A stretch of 64,000 nucleotides of DNA, taken from positions 88,181-152,180 of the forward strand of contig KK211225.1 of NCBI GenBank assembly GCA_000621185.1, in the 5' to 3' direction. The notes under the pieces are model-generated. The model ran no database searches and was not told the DNA's origin. It saw nothing but the letters and a program-made list of their open reading frames with translations. Each line of letters starts with the position of its first letter. Within the stretch, counting starts at the first letter, position 1. The translations under genes were made by a program, and so were the position numbers. Source of the DNA: Franconibacter pulveris DSM 19144. Its GTDB lineage: Bacteria > Pseudomonadota > Gammaproteobacteria > Enterobacterales > Enterobacteriaceae. Of the stretch, positions 18,602 to 28,378 are shown piece by piece.

Positions 18602-19260
18602 TTTGACTGCCGCGCCGCGGCGCGCTTGTGGCGCACCACTTCATAAACGCCCGGCAAGACAGACGCGAGAATAATCAACACCATAACCACTTTCAGGTTT
18701 TCCTGAATCAACGGTATGGTGCCGAAGAAATAGCCAGCGTAGGTAAAGATAAGCACCCACAACAGCGCGCCAATCACATTATAGAAAGCGAAATGGCGGT
18801 AGGACATATGGCCCATGCCAGCGACGAACGGCGCGAAAGTGCGCACAATCGGCACGAAGCGCGCCAGAATGATCGTCTTGCCGCCGTGGCGCTCGTAAAA
18901 CGCATGCGTTTTATCAAGATAGCTCTGCCGGAAGATTTTCGAGTCCGGGTTGCTGAAAAGCTTCGCGCCGAACAGACGCCCGATAGTGTAGTTCACCGCA
19001 TCGCCAAGAATAGCGGCAATCACCATCAGTACGACCATCAGATGCACGTTGAGATCGTTGGAAGGCAGCGCGGAGAGCGTCCCCGCCACAAACAGCAGCG
19101 AGTCGCCCGGTAAAAACGGCGTCACCACCAGCCCCGTTTCGCAGAACAAAATCAGGAACAGTATGGCGTAAACCCAGACGCCGTAGGCGGCCACCAGTTC
19201 GGCCAGATGCACATCGATGTGCAAAATAAAATCAACGATAAAGCGGATAGCATCCATCAT
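18598..19260 (-). CDS. dedA: DedA-family membrane protein
   Basis: A 220-residue polytopic inner-membrane protein of the DedA/VTT family, linked to undecaprenyl-phosphate or phospholipid translocation and proton-motive-force homeostasis. The conserved [18 protein letters not shown] (acidic residues Glu and Asp) and [16 protein letters not shown] (paired arginines) are present. It is downstream of truA by 22 bp and upstream of accD. Confidence 0.95.
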   Translation of the reverse strand: MMDAIRFIVDFILHIDVHLAELVAAYGVWVYAILFLILFCETGLVVTPFLPGDSLLFVAGTLSALPSNDLNVHLMVVLMVIAAILGDAVNYTIGRLFGAKLFSNPDSKIFRQSYLDKTHAFYERHGGKTIILARFVPIVRTFAPFVAGMGHMSYRHFAFYNVIGALLWVLIFTYAGYFFGTIPLIQENLKVVMVLIILASVLPGVYEVVRHKRAAARQSK

Positions 19261-19282
19261 GTTTTGCCTTCCTCAACAGCAT

Positions 19283-20095
19283 TCAGTCAGCTAAAAAAAG
19301 GGGTCCCATCGGCGGTCTGGGCAGCGCGAAATGCGCCGGGTAGTCCACCGAAACCAGATAGAGCCCTTCCGCTTTCGCTGTGGCGGCGGCAAGGGTTCTG
19401 TCCTTCGCCGCCAGCAGTTCCGCCATCCAGGTTTCCGGCTGGTTGCCGCAGCCGATTTCCATCAGACTGCCGACGATATTGCGCACCATATGATGTACAA
19501 AAGCGTTCGCTTTGATATCCACCACCACGTAAGCGCCATAGCGCGTTACATTGATGTGCATCAGGTTGCGCCAGGGCGTACGCGACTGGCACTGCACGGC
19601 GCGAAACGAGGTAAAGTCGTTTTCGCCAAGCAGGCACTGCGCTGCCCGGTGCATACGTTCGGCGTCCAGCGGCAGGTGGTAATGGGTCACGCCCTGCTGC
19701 AACACCGCCGGGCGCAGGCGATGATTATAGATAACGTAACGATAGCGGCGCGCCGTGGCGCTAAAACGCGCGTGAAAATCTTCCGGCACATCTTTTACCC
19801 AGCGTACGGCGATGTCACCAGGTAAATTCGCATTTACACCCAACGTCCAGGCCGCGTCCTTACGCTGCGCCGTGGTTTCGAAATGCACAACCTGCCCGGT
19901 GGCGTGTACTCCCGCGTCGGTGCGCCCGGCGCAAAAGATGGTGACAGGCTCGTTCGCCACCTGCGAAAGCGCTTTCTCAAGCTTCTCCTGCACGCTTCGC
20001 ACTTCCTGCTGACGCTGCCAGCCATAATATTTACTGCCGTCGTACTCGATGCCGAGCGCGATTTTCATTACCGGCTTTTCCAGACTTTCCGACAT
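19283..20095 (-). CDS. truA: tRNA pseudouridine(38-40) synthase TruA
   Basis: A 270-residue pseudouridine synthase that modifies the tRNA anticodon stem-loop. The catalytic aspartate is Asp60 in [17 protein letters not shown] and [15 protein letters not shown] mark the C-terminus. It overlaps the usg stop by one base (TAATG arrangement), so translation is coupled. Confidence 0.97.
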   Translation of the reverse strand: MSESLEKPVMKIALGIEYDGSKYYGWQRQQEVRSVQEKLEKALSQVANEPVTIFCAGRTDAGVHATGQVVHFETTAQRKDAAWTLGVNANLPGDIAVRWVKDVPEDFHARFSATARRYRYVIYNHRLRPAVLQQGVTHYHLPLDAERMHRAAQCLLGENDFTSFRAVQCQSRTPWRNLMHINVTRYGAYVVVDIKANAFVHHMVRNIVGSLMEIGCGNQPETWMAELLAAKDRTLAAATAKAEGLYLVSVDYPAHFALPRPPMGPLFLAD

Positions 20096-21108
20096 CAGTA
20101 GAAATACTCCTGAAGGAGTTTCTCCGCGGTTTTTACCGCCATCAGCGCGCCGCCAAAGCGGACGTTATCCGCCACCGACCAGAACTGGATCTGCTCTGGC
20201 ATGCCGTAATCGTTGTGCACGCAGCCTACGGAAAGCTGAGCATTGCCGGATGCGTCGCCCACCTGCGTCGGGAACTCGCTCTCTTCAGAAAGAGCGATAT
20301 CCTCACCGCGCGCGAAGGCGTCGCGCGCCTCTTCCGCCGCCAGCGGGCGCAGCGCTTCAAAATTCACCATCTGCGCATGGCCGTAGAAAACCGGCGACTG
20401 CACGAGGCTTGCGGAGATAATCAGCCCCTCGTCTTGCAATACTTTACGGACTTCATCCACCAGACGGCGCTCCTGACGCACGCTGCCCTCGCTGTCCGGC
20501 AGCATCGGCAGCAGGTTAAACGCCAGCTGGCGGCCGAAGAAATCGTCTTCATCAATCGGAATGCCGTTGAGCAGCTTCGCGCTCTGCCCCGCCAGCGCAT
20601 CCACTGCCGCCTTGCCCTGCGCGGAAACGGAAAGCAGGCTGGTGACCTGAATGCGGGAAAGGCCGCCTTCGTCAATCAGCGGTTTGAGCGCGCACAGCAG
20701 CTGGCTGGTCAGGCTGTCCGCCACGGCCACCAGATTACGGTTGCGGTAATCGGCCAGCACAAACGGGTTAACATCCGGCACGACCAGCGGCACATCCGGC
20801 TCCAGCGCGAACAGGCCGCTGGAGTCGATAACCAGACACCCCGCGTTAGTCGCCTCTTCCGCATAGCGCGCGGAAGCTTCGACGCCGGCAACGAAAAAGG
20901 CGAGCTGCGCCTGAGTCCAGTCAAACGCGTCGGCATCCTGAACCTGCACGCTTTTGCCTGCGAAACGCAGCGTTTCGCCCGCGCTTTCCGCACGGGCCAG
21001 AGGATAAAGTTCGCCCACCGGGAACTGACGCTCGGCAAGCAGTTCGAGCAGGGCCTCTCCCACGGCACCCGTGGCGCCCAGTATGGCGATGTTCCAGCCT
21101 TCAGACAT
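20095..21108 (-). CDS. usg: Semialdehyde dehydrogenase-like protein Usg (probable pseudoenzyme)
   Basis: A 337-residue homologue of aspartate-semialdehyde dehydrogenase with an intact nucleotide-binding start ([16 protein letters not shown]). At the position where active Asd enzymes carry the catalytic cysteine (NCTT-type motif), this protein reads ADSLTSQLL around residues 130-138, so the nucleophile appears to be missing. E. coli Usg is also of unknown function. It lies between pdxB and truA, coupled to truA. Confidence 0.92.
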   Translation of the reverse strand: MSEGWNIAILGATGAVGEALLELLAERQFPVGELYPLARAESAGETLRFAGKSVQVQDADAFDWTQAQLAFFVAGVEASARYAEEATNAGCLVIDSSGLFALEPDVPLVVPDVNPFVLADYRNRNLVAVADSLTSQLLCALKPLIDEGGLSRIQVTSLLSVSAQGKAAVDALAGQSAKLLNGIPIDEDDFFGRQLAFNLLPMLPDSEGSVRQERRLVDEVRKVLQDEGLIISASLVQSPVFYGHAQMVNFEALRPLAAEEARDAFARGEDIALSEESEFPTQVGDASGNAQLSVGCVHNDYGMPEQIQFWSVADNVRFGGALMAVKTAEKLLQEYFY

Positions 21109-21135
21109 GGTGGTTTACTCCAGACAATAAAAAAG

Positions 21136-21164
21136 CATTCCCCGCGCGCTACGGGCGGGGAATG
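21136..21164 (-). terminator. Intrinsic terminator after pdxB
   Basis: CATTCCCCGC and GCGGGGAATG form a 10-bp stem with a 9-base loop. The A-run at 21129-21134 gives a T-run on the minus strand. It sits just past the pdxB stop, before usg, so usg-truA probably rely on read-through or their own promoter. Confidence 0.85.
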
Positions 21165-21175
21165 AGAGAAAGTGG

Positions 21176-22312
21176 TTAACGGGCCGGATGATAAACAGCG
21201 TTAAAGCCAAGCTTTTGCAACAGTTCAGCGCTGGCGGCGTCGTCGCACTGCACATACAGAGACGACCATTCGCGGCGCTCAAGGTAGTTCTTGCGAAGCT
21301 TATCAAACTCACCCGGGATGCCCGCCACTTTACGCAGCGGCGCATCATCGCGGCGCACATCATACACCAGATGGATAAGTCTTTTTAGCGTTGCCTGATC
21401 GAGCGGCCCGTGCAGCGTAATGCGGCCAAACTCCGGCGCGGGAAGCAACGTATCGAGGGCAACCTGCTGCGCCTGGCCGATAAACGCGCTGAATGCTTCA
21501 AACACCTGCGTCGTGCCGCGCGCTTTGCCTTCCAGGGTGTAACCGGCGATGTGCGCGGTGCCGATGTCCACTTTATTCAGCAGGTCGAGGTTGAGTTCCG
21601 GCTCCGGCTCCCACACATCCAGCACCACGCTTAACTTCTGCCCTTCGTTCAGGCATTTCAGCAGCGCGGCGTTATCCACCACCGGCCCGCGGCAGGCGTT
21701 GATAAGAATGGCGCCGGGCTTGAGGCGGCGGATCAGCGCCTCATCGGCCAGATGCAGCGTTTTGTAAGCACCTTCTTTATAAAGCGGCGTGTGGAACGTC
21801 AGGATATCCGCCTCATTAACCAGCTCGTCCAGCGGCCGGAAATCCGCGTCGTCGCCCCGCTCTGCGCGCGGCGGGTCGCACAACAGCGTGCGCACGCCCA
21901 GCGCTTCCAGCCGCGCCTGAAGGCGGGAGCCGACATTGCCGACGCCGACGATGCCGACGGTGCGGTCGGTAAGCGCAAAGCCGTCGCGCTCGGCAAGCCC
22001 CATCAGCGCGGAGAAAACATACTCCACCACAGCAATGGCGTTACAGCCGGGCGCGGCGGAAAAGGCGACGCCCGCCTCGCGTAAATACGCTTCGTCAACG
22101 TGATCGGTACCGGCGGTGGCGGTGCCGACGAATTTTATGCGTTTACCGGCAAGCAGGTCGCGGTTGACCTTCGTCACCGAACGCACCATCAGCGCTTCGG
22201 CGTCGTCCAGTTCACTCTGCGGGATTGGACGGCCCGGCACCGCTTTTACCTCGCCAAGGCGGCTGAAAAGCTCACGGGCGTAAGGCATATTTTCATCAAC
22301 GAGGATTTTCAC
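21176..22312 (-). CDS. pdxB: Erythronate-4-phosphate dehydrogenase PdxB
   Basis: A 378-residue D-2-hydroxyacid dehydrogenase of the deoxyxylulose-5-phosphate-dependent pyridoxal phosphate pathway. The Rossmann motif [12 protein letters not shown], the catalytic-site segment ACRGPVVDN and the histidine in [13 protein letters not shown] are visible, with the PdxB-specific C-terminal dimerisation domain. Length equals E. coli. Confidence 0.97.
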   Translation of the reverse strand: MKILVDENMPYARELFSRLGEVKAVPGRPIPQSELDDAEALMVRSVTKVNRDLLAGKRIKFVGTATAGTDHVDEAYLREAGVAFSAAPGCNAIAVVEYVFSALMGLAERDGFALTDRTVGIVGVGNVGSRLQARLEALGVRTLLCDPPRAERGDDADFRPLDELVNEADILTFHTPLYKEGAYKTLHLADEALIRRLKPGAILINACRGPVVDNAALLKCLNEGQKLSVVLDVWEPEPELNLDLLNKVDIGTAHIAGYTLEGKARGTTQVFEAFSAFIGQAQQVALDTLLPAPEFGRITLHGPLDQATLKRLIHLVYDVRRDDAPLRKVAGIPGEFDKLRKNYLERREWSSLYVQCDDAASAELLQKLGFNAVYHPAR

Positions 22313-22430
22313 GTTTTAGTACCTGTTTTGTGCGGGAGATAACCGGTAAGTGTGCCATAATCTCGCCGCCAGGCATACTTAACAGCCTGGTAATGTTTCG
22401 CGACAACGTCCGGTCAGTTAAGGATTATTG

Positions 22431-23435
22431 ATGATGCAACCCATTCAGGGCGCTACGGCGCGCCCTCCCGGCGAGCCGCCCTCCGCACTTCCACCGCAAG
22501 AGCAGCCGCTTTCCACTCAGCAGCGCACCGTGCTGGAGCGCCTCATTACCCGCCTTGTTGCGCTGACTCAGCAACAGAGCGCGGAAGTGTGGGCGGGCAT
22601 GAAGCATGATTTAGGGCTTAAAAGCGACGCCCCCCTGCTCTCGCGCCATTTTCCCGCCGCCGAGCAAAACCTGAACCAGCGCCTGACCAGCGCGCAGCAA
22701 ACCCATGCCAACCGCCAGGTGTTGTCGCAGCTTACCGAGTTGCTGAGCGTGGGCAACAACCGCCAGGCGGCGAGCGATTACATTCGCCAGCAGTTTGGCC
22801 ACACGGCGCTGAATCAGCTTACGCCGGACCAGCTTAAAAGCGTGTTGACGCTTTTACAGAATAATCAGCTGAATATTCCGCAGCCGCAGCAGCGCCCGGC
22901 CACCGACCGCCCGTTGCAGCCTGCCGAGCACAATACGCTTAACCAACTGGTGACGAAGCTTGCTGCCGCCACGGGCGAGTCGCCGAAGCTCATCTGGCAG
23001 TCGATGCTGGAACTCTCCGGCGTGAAAACCGGCGAGCTGATCCCGGCGAAACATTTCGCCCTGCTGACGACCTGGCTTACGGCGCGCCAGACGCTCGCCC
23101 AGCAGCCTTCGCCCACGCTGCACAGCGTGCAGGCCGCGCTGCGCCAGCCGATGGAGCCGCGGGAATGGCAAGAGATGAGCGATTACGCCCAGCAGCGCTA
23201 TCAGGCCACGCCGCAAACTCTGCTGACCACCGCCCAGGTGCAGGATATCCTCAACCAGGTGTTTGTCCGCCGCGCCGAACGTTCGCCGGAAAGCCTTGAA
23301 GTGCGTAACATCCAGCCTATCTATAACCCGCTTATCGCCTCGGTTATTGAGCCGATGAAAAACCTCTCGGCCCGCCCGGGGCTAGCGCTGTTCGCGTTTG
23401 TCATCGTGCTGCTTCTGCTCTGGCTGGTTATCTAG
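22431..23435 (+). CDS. flk: Flagella biosynthesis regulator Flk
   Basis: A 334-residue tail-anchored protein: a Gln-rich cytoplasmic part and a C-terminal membrane helix (ALFAFVIVLLLLWLVI). Known in Salmonella as a factor that couples FlhB substrate switching and FlgM secretion to ring assembly. Starts at ATG 22431 or the adjacent ATG 22434 both fit the AGGA box at 22421. The order pdxB-flk matches E. coli; E. coli yfcJ, expected next, is absent. Confidence 0.93.
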   Translation: MMQPIQGATARPPGEPPSALPPQEQPLSTQQRTVLERLITRLVALTQQQSAEVWAGMKHDLGLKSDAPLLSRHFPAAEQNLNQRLTSAQQTHANRQVLSQLTELLSVGNNRQAASDYIRQQFGHTALNQLTPDQLKSVLTLLQNNQLNIPQPQQRPATDRPLQPAEHNTLNQLVTKLAAATGESPKLIWQSMLELSGVKTGELIPAKHFALLTTWLTARQTLAQQPSPTLHSVQAALRQPMEPREWQEMSDYAQQRYQATPQTLLTTAQVQDILNQVFVRRAERSPESLEVRNIQPIYNPLIASVIEPMKNLSARPGLALFAFVIVLLLLWLVI

Positions 23436-23448
23436 CCGCAATAAAAAA

Positions 23449-23470
23449 GGCTCCCCGCAGGGAGCCTTTT
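23449..23470. terminator. Bidirectional terminator between flk and the autotransporter gene
   Basis: GGCTCCC and GGGAGCC form a 7-bp stem with a CGCA loop, an A-run on the left and a T-run on the right. It serves flk on the plus strand and the autotransporter on the minus strand. Confidence 0.88.
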
Positions 23471-23485
23471 GCTTTATTACCGTGA

Positions 23486-26389
23486 TTAAAAGCCGACGCT
23501 GAAGCCTGCTTCGAGCTGCGCGTCGCTCCGGCCGTCGCTGAGGGTATGCTCACCGCCAAACGACAGGCTGTAATCATCATTAAATTGCCACATCACACTG
23601 ACGCCCGTCGTCCAGACATCCTGCGGCGCCGTGACGCCCGCCAGCGGCATAGCCTGGTCAACGCCGGTAAAGCTTGCCTGATAACGGCCGCTTTCCTGGC
23701 TGACGGTGCGCTGATAATGCGTCTGGAAACCGACGCCAATGCGACCATATTTCAGCAGTTCCTGCGTATAGCGGGTGCGTAAACCCACGCCTGCCTGCCA
23801 GCGGCCGGTGGTCTGGTCATCCGCCTTCAGACCGAAGCCGCTGCGGCTCTGCTCTTCGAAGGCGCTCTGACGCAGGCTGATATACTGCGCGTCCGCAAAC
23901 GGCGTAACCTGCCACTGCTCGCCGCTGAAGCGGTAACCGCTCTCGCTGCCAAGCGTAAACCAGCTGCCGCTCTGACGGCTGCTGACGCGCTCGGACTGGC
24001 TGCCAAGCCACAGCATGCGGCGCTGATCGCCGTCGTAGTAGCCGGAAGCCATACGTCCGGTCACATAGTAACCGCCAACGATTTTGCCGCCGTAAAGTGC
24101 CGCTTCATTCAGCGTGCCGCGACTGCTTTCACCGCCGCTGCTCAGGCTGCCGGAGGTGTCGCCAAACATCAGCGAACTGCCGATAAAGGTATTGCTGTCG
24201 ATAAAGGTATCCTGCCCCGTTACCCAGCCGTTAGCAGCGTAGTTGACTGGCGCAAAACCGGCATGGCCAAGGCTGCCGTTCCAGGAGAAACGCTCCGCCC
24301 ACTGGCGGCTTTGCGGCGCGTCCATCAGTTGCGCGATATGCTCTGCGTCGCGGCGCTGGCTCAGGTTGATGGACTGATAGGCCATCGCACTGCCCGCCGC
24401 CGGAAGCTGCCCGGAAAGGCTCTCAAGCGTCGCCTGCGCCGCCTGCGCCGTCGGCGCTTGCTGAATTTGCGCCGCCGTCGCCGCAAACGCGGTTTGTTGC
24501 GCGTCCGCCGGTTGGTTATCCAGTTGCACAAAAGCCTGCTCAAGGCGCGTTGCGCCGGAAGCGGCGGCTGGCGTGTAATTTACGCCGCTCACCTGCGTGG
24601 CCTGAAGGCGCTGAATATTCAGCCAGACCTGGTTTGCGCTGTAACCTACCGAAGCGTCCAGGAATACGCCAGGCTCCTGCGTGAAGCTGCTGAATTGCCC
24701 CTGCACCGACCCGGCGTTGATCACCTCCTGCTGGCTTTTGGTAACGTAACCCTGAGGCACGCCCAACACATGAAGATCGCCATCCAGCGCGGCATTACCC
24801 GCAACGTTAAGCGTAGAGCCCAGCATGAAAGCAAGATGCCCTTCGCCATACTGCGTGTAGTTGCCGCCGAAGCGGGTTTCGCCATCGCGCAGGATCACAT
24901 ATCCACGGTTATCAACATCGCCCTTTACGCCGCGCATGTCGAGAGCGCCTGCGCTGCCGACGCTTGCGGAAGAGGCGATGCTCTTGCCGGAGAGAATGCC
25001 GCCCAGTACGCGGGTCGCGCCGGTATAGGTGGCTTCTTCCGTCATTACCAGCGTGCCGGTGCCGTTTTTGATCAGCCCGCCTGCGCCGCTGATGGGGTTG
25101 CGCCAGGTCGAGCTGTAACCATCAAACGAGACGCTGACATCGCCCCAGTCGAACTTCGCCGGGCCTTTGATGGCTTTGCCCACGTCGAGCATGCCGTAAC
25201 CATAAACCTCATCCACCCCCGGCGCGCCGAGGTCGGCGGCGGTGCCAAGCAGCGTCTGGCGTACCAGATCGTTTGAGAAATAGGGGAACTGCTGCCAGAC
25301 CTGCGCGGCCGCGCCTGAGACCTGCGGCGCGGCGAAAGAGGTGCCGTTTACCAGGCGCAGCTGCGCGTTGCCCTGCTCGTCTTCCTCAAGCACATAAACG
25401 TTACCCGGCGCGGCGAGGCAATTGTATTTGCTGATGCCGCAGCGGTTCGCGTAAGAGGCAATAGCATTCAGGTTGTTGGTCGCCGTCACCACCAGCCAGC
25501 CTTTTTCCAGCTCCTGCGAGCCTGAAACGACTGGCAGGCTGGCGATGGTGCTCGGGTTGGCGGCGGAACTGTTGCCGCTTGCAAAAACCACCAGCCCGCC
25601 CTGGGCGATAAACGGCTTCCAGGCGTTGACGTAATAGTTGGTTGTCGCGCTATTCGTCGTGTCCCAGTTCGGGATTTCCCATGAATTGTTGATGATTTTC
25701 GCGCCCGCGCGCGCCAGGTCGCTGTTCACCTGAGCCAGGGAAAGGCTGTAGGCGGCGTTGCTGCTGTCGGGGATAATACGGGCGCTGATAAGCGACGCGC
25801 CGGAAGCGGTGCCGCCGGAGAAAACGCGGGCTGTACGGCCCGCCAGCGTCTGGGCGACCGACGTGCCGTGGCCGCGCACATCTTCTACGTTAAGGTTGTT
25901 GGTTGCCGGGTCGACATAATTGAGCACGCCCGTCACGGCGCCCTGCAATGCCGGGTTCTGGCTGTCGATGCCCGTATCCGCAACGCCAACGGTAACGCCT
26001 GCGCCATTCACGCCTGCCGCGCGCGCCGCCGCCGCGTTGGTGGTGAAAAGGTTCTGGTTCCATGGCGTGCTGACAACGGTTTCACCTGCGGAAAGCGCAG
26101 GTCCACCAGGCTGAGCAACAGGCGCTTTTAAAATCGTCTTGTTGGCCGGCGGGGTTGCCACAACGCCGCTGTCGTTGCCCGGACTGGCGTTATTACCCGC
26201 GCCGCCGCTGTTTTGCGAGCTCGTCTTACTGGCGCCGTCGCCCGTGACGCCGTTAACGGTGCCGCTGTGGTCACCACCGCCGCCGCCACCGCCACCGCCA
26301 CCGCCGCTGCAAGCAGAGAGCATCACAATCAAAACTGATTTCCCTGTAATCGAAAAAGTCCGTTTACCCAAAGACTTTTTTGAGGGCAT
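23486..26389 (-). CDS. Subtilisin-like (S8) autotransporter lipoprotein
   Basis: A 967-residue surface protease. The N-terminal signal ends in the lipobox LSAC (Cys27), followed at once by eleven glycines (29-39) and a low-complexity linker. The subtilase domain has Asp138 (VADTGID), His174 (RGHGTS), Asn273 (ASGNSS) and Ser351 (NGTSFAAP), a complete catalytic set. A passenger-associated beta-helical stretch (AGGLIKNGTGTLVMTEEATY) follows. The last 270 or so residues form an autotransporter beta-barrel ending in Phe. The layout (lipobox, Gly-rich stretch, subtilase, barrel) resembles Bordetella SphB1 and Neisseria NalP, which cleave other surface proteins. Start ATG 26389 follows CGGGAG. It occupies the flk-fabB slot and looks acquired. 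Confidence 0.9.
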   Translation of the reverse strand: MPSKKSLGKRTFSITGKSVLIVMLSACSGGGGGGGGGGGDHSGTVNGVTGDGASKTSSQNSGGAGNNASPGNDSGVVATPPANKTILKAPVAQPGGPALSAGETVVSTPWNQNLFTTNAAAARAAGVNGAGVTVGVADTGIDSQNPALQGAVTGVLNYVDPATNNLNVEDVRGHGTSVAQTLAGRTARVFSGGTASGASLISARIIPDSSNAAYSLSLAQVNSDLARAGAKIINNSWEIPNWDTTNSATTNYYVNAWKPFIAQGGLVVFASGNSSAANPSTIASLPVVSGSQELEKGWLVVTATNNLNAIASYANRCGISKYNCLAAPGNVYVLEEDEQGNAQLRLVNGTSFAAPQVSGAAAQVWQQFPYFSNDLVRQTLLGTAADLGAPGVDEVYGYGMLDVGKAIKGPAKFDWGDVSVSFDGYSSTWRNPISGAGGLIKNGTGTLVMTEEATYTGATRVLGGILSGKSIASSASVGSAGALDMRGVKGDVDNRGYVILRDGETRFGGNYTQYGEGHLAFMLGSTLNVAGNAALDGDLHVLGVPQGYVTKSQQEVINAGSVQGQFSSFTQEPGVFLDASVGYSANQVWLNIQRLQATQVSGVNYTPAAASGATRLEQAFVQLDNQPADAQQTAFAATAAQIQQAPTAQAAQATLESLSGQLPAAGSAMAYQSINLSQRRDAEHIAQLMDAPQSRQWAERFSWNGSLGHAGFAPVNYAANGWVTGQDTFIDSNTFIGSSLMFGDTSGSLSSGGESSRGTLNEAALYGGKIVGGYYVTGRMASGYYDGDQRRMLWLGSQSERVSSRQSGSWFTLGSESGYRFSGEQWQVTPFADAQYISLRQSAFEEQSRSGFGLKADDQTTGRWQAGVGLRTRYTQELLKYGRIGVGFQTHYQRTVSQESGRYQASFTGVDQAMPLAGVTAPQDVWTTGVSVMWQFNDDYSLSFGGEHTLSDGRSDAQLEAGFSVGF

Positions 26390-26663
26390 AACAACTCCCG
26401 GGCGATTTAACGCCTTAATAAAAAAGTTTTCCCTGAATTCCGCAAATTAAAAATTTCGGCTTTCATATGTCTGCATAAATGCCGCCAGCAGCAGAATAGA
26501 ACTGCTTATTGCAGGAAGAATTATCAAAATAAACAGGTGATATTTCTTTTTGCTTGCTTTAGTGGCGCTACACTCTATCGGCCTGATTCAGTAAAACTTT
26601 AATTTTAGATATATGCAGCAGAATGTTTTTTATGTAATTAGTTTAAATACAAGGAGATAAATT

Positions 26664-26804
26664 TTGCTTAGGCGGAGGCGACCGCCAGGCCAGACTCGTC
26701 TCCTGAGCCCTTGCCAGGGCTGGGGCGGTGAGGAAAACCGGAGGATGATACAGACAAAACGAGCATCCAACTCTTTAACAACAAGGGTGATGCAGCCTTA
26801 TTAA
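26664..26804 (+). CDS. Possible 46-residue basic protein with TTG start
   Basis: A strong Shine-Dalgarno sequence (AAGGAG, 26651-26656) lies 7 bases before a TTG codon that opens a 46-codon frame ending in TAA at 26804. The product would be arginine-rich at the N-terminus (LRRRRPPGQTRLL) with SPCQGWGGEENRR in the middle. I do not recognise it. The region also folds: GGCGG/CCGCC at 26671-26686, AGCCCT/AGGGCT near 26706-26721, and GGATG/CATCC. It may therefore be a structured RNA instead. A T-rich terminator follows on the same strand. Confidence 0.35.
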   Translation: MLRRRRPPGQTRLLSPCQGWGGEENRRMIQTKRASNSLTTRVMQPY

Positions 26805-26828
26805 TTAGCAGACTAAAGAATTAATCCT

Positions 26829-26862
26829 CCGCCTTATTATTAGCGGTATTTTTCTTTTTTTT
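26829..26862 (+). terminator. Probable plus-strand intrinsic terminator
   Basis: CCGC (26829-26832) and GCGG (26843-26846) form a short stem with a 10-base loop, followed by TATTTTTCTTTTTTTT. No annotated plus-strand gene precedes it except the possible short frame at 26664-26804, so it supports a small transcript there. Confidence 0.45.
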
Positions 26863-27081
26863 AATATCTAAATCCTGGCGGTTATCAATATAAAAATAAG
26901 ACGTCGGGTTTTAATACCACCTGTCGGGGAGCTATTTCTTTTAAAGAGACACAACCCTGAATTAATAGCCAGTTGAAACAGCCTGTTTATGATTTCCTTT
27001 ACTATCAGTACCGAAAAATAGCGGGCATTGAGGGGAGCCTGACGCAGCGATGCCGCCGGGCGAAGCTGGTAAAAAGGCAAA

Positions 27082-27107
27082 AAAAAGAGCGCTTTCGCGC
27101 TCTTTTT
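27082..27107 (-). terminator. Intrinsic terminator of fabB
   Basis: GAGCGC and GCGCTC with a TTTC loop are extended by A:T pairs. An eight-T run follows on the minus strand, 14 bp beyond the fabB stop. Confidence 0.9.
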
Positions 27108-27120
27108 ATCGGGTAGCGTT

Positions 27121-28338
27121 TTACGCTTTCAGCTTACGCATAACCAGCGTGGCGTTGGTACCGCCAAAGCCGAAGCTGTTAGACATCACGGTCGTCAGCT
27201 CGCGCACGGTCGGTTCCGTTACGATATTGAGACCTTCCGCCTGCTCATCCATCTCTTCAATGTTAATGCTCGGCGCGATAAAGCCGTGCTCCAGCATCAG
27301 CAGGGAGTAGATCGCCTCCTGCACGCCTGCGGCGCCCAGAGAGTGGCCGGTCATCGCTTTGGTGGCGGAAATGGCCGGGGTATTGTTGCCGAACACTTCA
27401 CGGATAGCGCCCAGCTCTTTCACGTCGCCCACCGGCGTGGAAGTGCCGTGCGAGTTCAGGTAGTCGATTGGCGCGTCGAGATCCTGCATCGCCATCTTCA
27501 TGCAGCGCACCGCGCCTTCGCCCGACGGAGCAACCATATCTGCGCCGTCAGACGTCGCGCCGTAGCCGACGATTTCAGCATAGATGTGAGCGCCGCGTGC
27601 CAGCGCGTGCTCCAGCTCTTCCACAACGACCATACCGCCGCCGCCTGCGATAACAAAGCCATCGCGGTTCGCATCATAGGTGCGGGACGCTTTTTCCGGC
27701 GTTTCGTTGTATTTGGTGGAGAGCGCGCCCATGGCGTCGAACTCACAGGCCATTTCCCAGCCCAGCTCTTCGCCGCCGCCGGCAAACACAATGTCTTGTT
27801 TGCCAAGCTGGATCTGCTCAACCGCGTTGCCGATGCAGTGTGCGGAAGTCGCGCAAGCGGAGCTGATGGAATAGTTCACGCCGTGGATTTTGAACGGCGT
27901 CGCCAGGCAAGCGGAGACCGCGGAAGCCATAGCCTTGGTCACAACATACGGACCAACGGCTTTCAGACCGCGCGGGCTGCGCATGGCGTCTGCGCCAAAT
28001 ACCTGTGCTTTGGAAGAGCCGCCGGAACCGGCGATGATGCCAACGCGCGGGTTGTTCTGATAAACCTCTTCGCTCAGGTTTGCATCCTTGATGGCTTCCT
28101 GCATCGAAAGGTACGCATAGATAGAGGCATCGTTCATGAAACGAACCACTTTGCGGTCAATCAGGCCCGTGGTGTCCAGTTTTACGTTACCCCAGACGTG
28201 GCTGCGCATACCGGAATCGAGAAATTCTTGAGAGAAAGTGATCCCCGAGCGCCCTTCACGCAGAGATGCCAGGACTTCCTGCTGGTTATTACCGATGCTG
28301 GAAACGATGCCCAAGCCAGTAATCACTGCACGTTTCAT
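27121..28338 (-). CDS. fabB: 3-oxoacyl-[acyl-carrier-protein] synthase I FabB
   Basis: A 405-residue condensing enzyme. The active-site cysteine is in [12 protein letters not shown], the two histidines in [11 protein letters not shown] and TGHSLGAAG, and the ending is [13 protein letters not shown]. It elongates acyl-ACP and is required for unsaturated fatty acid synthesis. The promoter region carries FabR and FadR sites. Length and sequence are those of the E. coli protein. Confidence 0.98.
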   Translation of the reverse strand: MKRAVITGLGIVSSIGNNQQEVLASLREGRSGITFSQEFLDSGMRSHVWGNVKLDTTGLIDRKVVRFMNDASIYAYLSMQEAIKDANLSEEVYQNNPRVGIIAGSGGSSKAQVFGADAMRSPRGLKAVGPYVVTKAMASAVSACLATPFKIHGVNYSISSACATSAHCIGNAVEQIQLGKQDIVFAGGGEELGWEMACEFDAMGALSTKYNETPEKASRTYDANRDGFVIAGGGGMVVVEELEHALARGAHIYAEIVGYGATSDGADMVAPSGEGAVRCMKMAMQDLDAPIDYLNSHGTSTPVGDVKELGAIREVFGNNTPAISATKAMTGHSLGAAGVQEAIYSLLMLEHGFIAPSINIEEMDEQAEGLNIVTEPTVRELTTVMSNSFGFGGTNATLVMRKLKA

Positions 28339-28378
28339 TCAATACCTCTGTAGTCGCACTTTGTAAGATTCGTGTCGC

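Larger units (their letters stand above)
26390..27120. other. Autotransporter-fabB intergenic region
   Basis: About 730 bp of mostly AT-rich DNA between the autotransporter start and the fabB stop. It must hold the autotransporter promoter, which I could not place confidently. It contains one GC-rich, highly structured island (about 26664-26760) and ends with the fabB terminator. A 70-codon minus-strand frame at 26868-27080 has no recognisable protein character. Confidence 0.7.

Noticed and set aside
26279..26310. Glycine-codon repeat as an on/off phase-variation switch
   Set aside because: The repeat unit is three bases or a multiple, so slippage would not shift the reading frame. Only length variation of the linker is possible.
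26868..27080. 70-codon minus-strand frame downstream of fabB
   Set aside because: It lies after the fabB terminator, has no ribosome site and no recognisable protein character, and includes AT-rich non-coding-looking sequence.
27286..28353. Long plus-strand frame opposite fabB, and similar ones opposite folC, purF, usg and the autotransporter
   Set aside because: All are shadows of genuine genes on the other strand, with no ribosome sites and low-complexity products.
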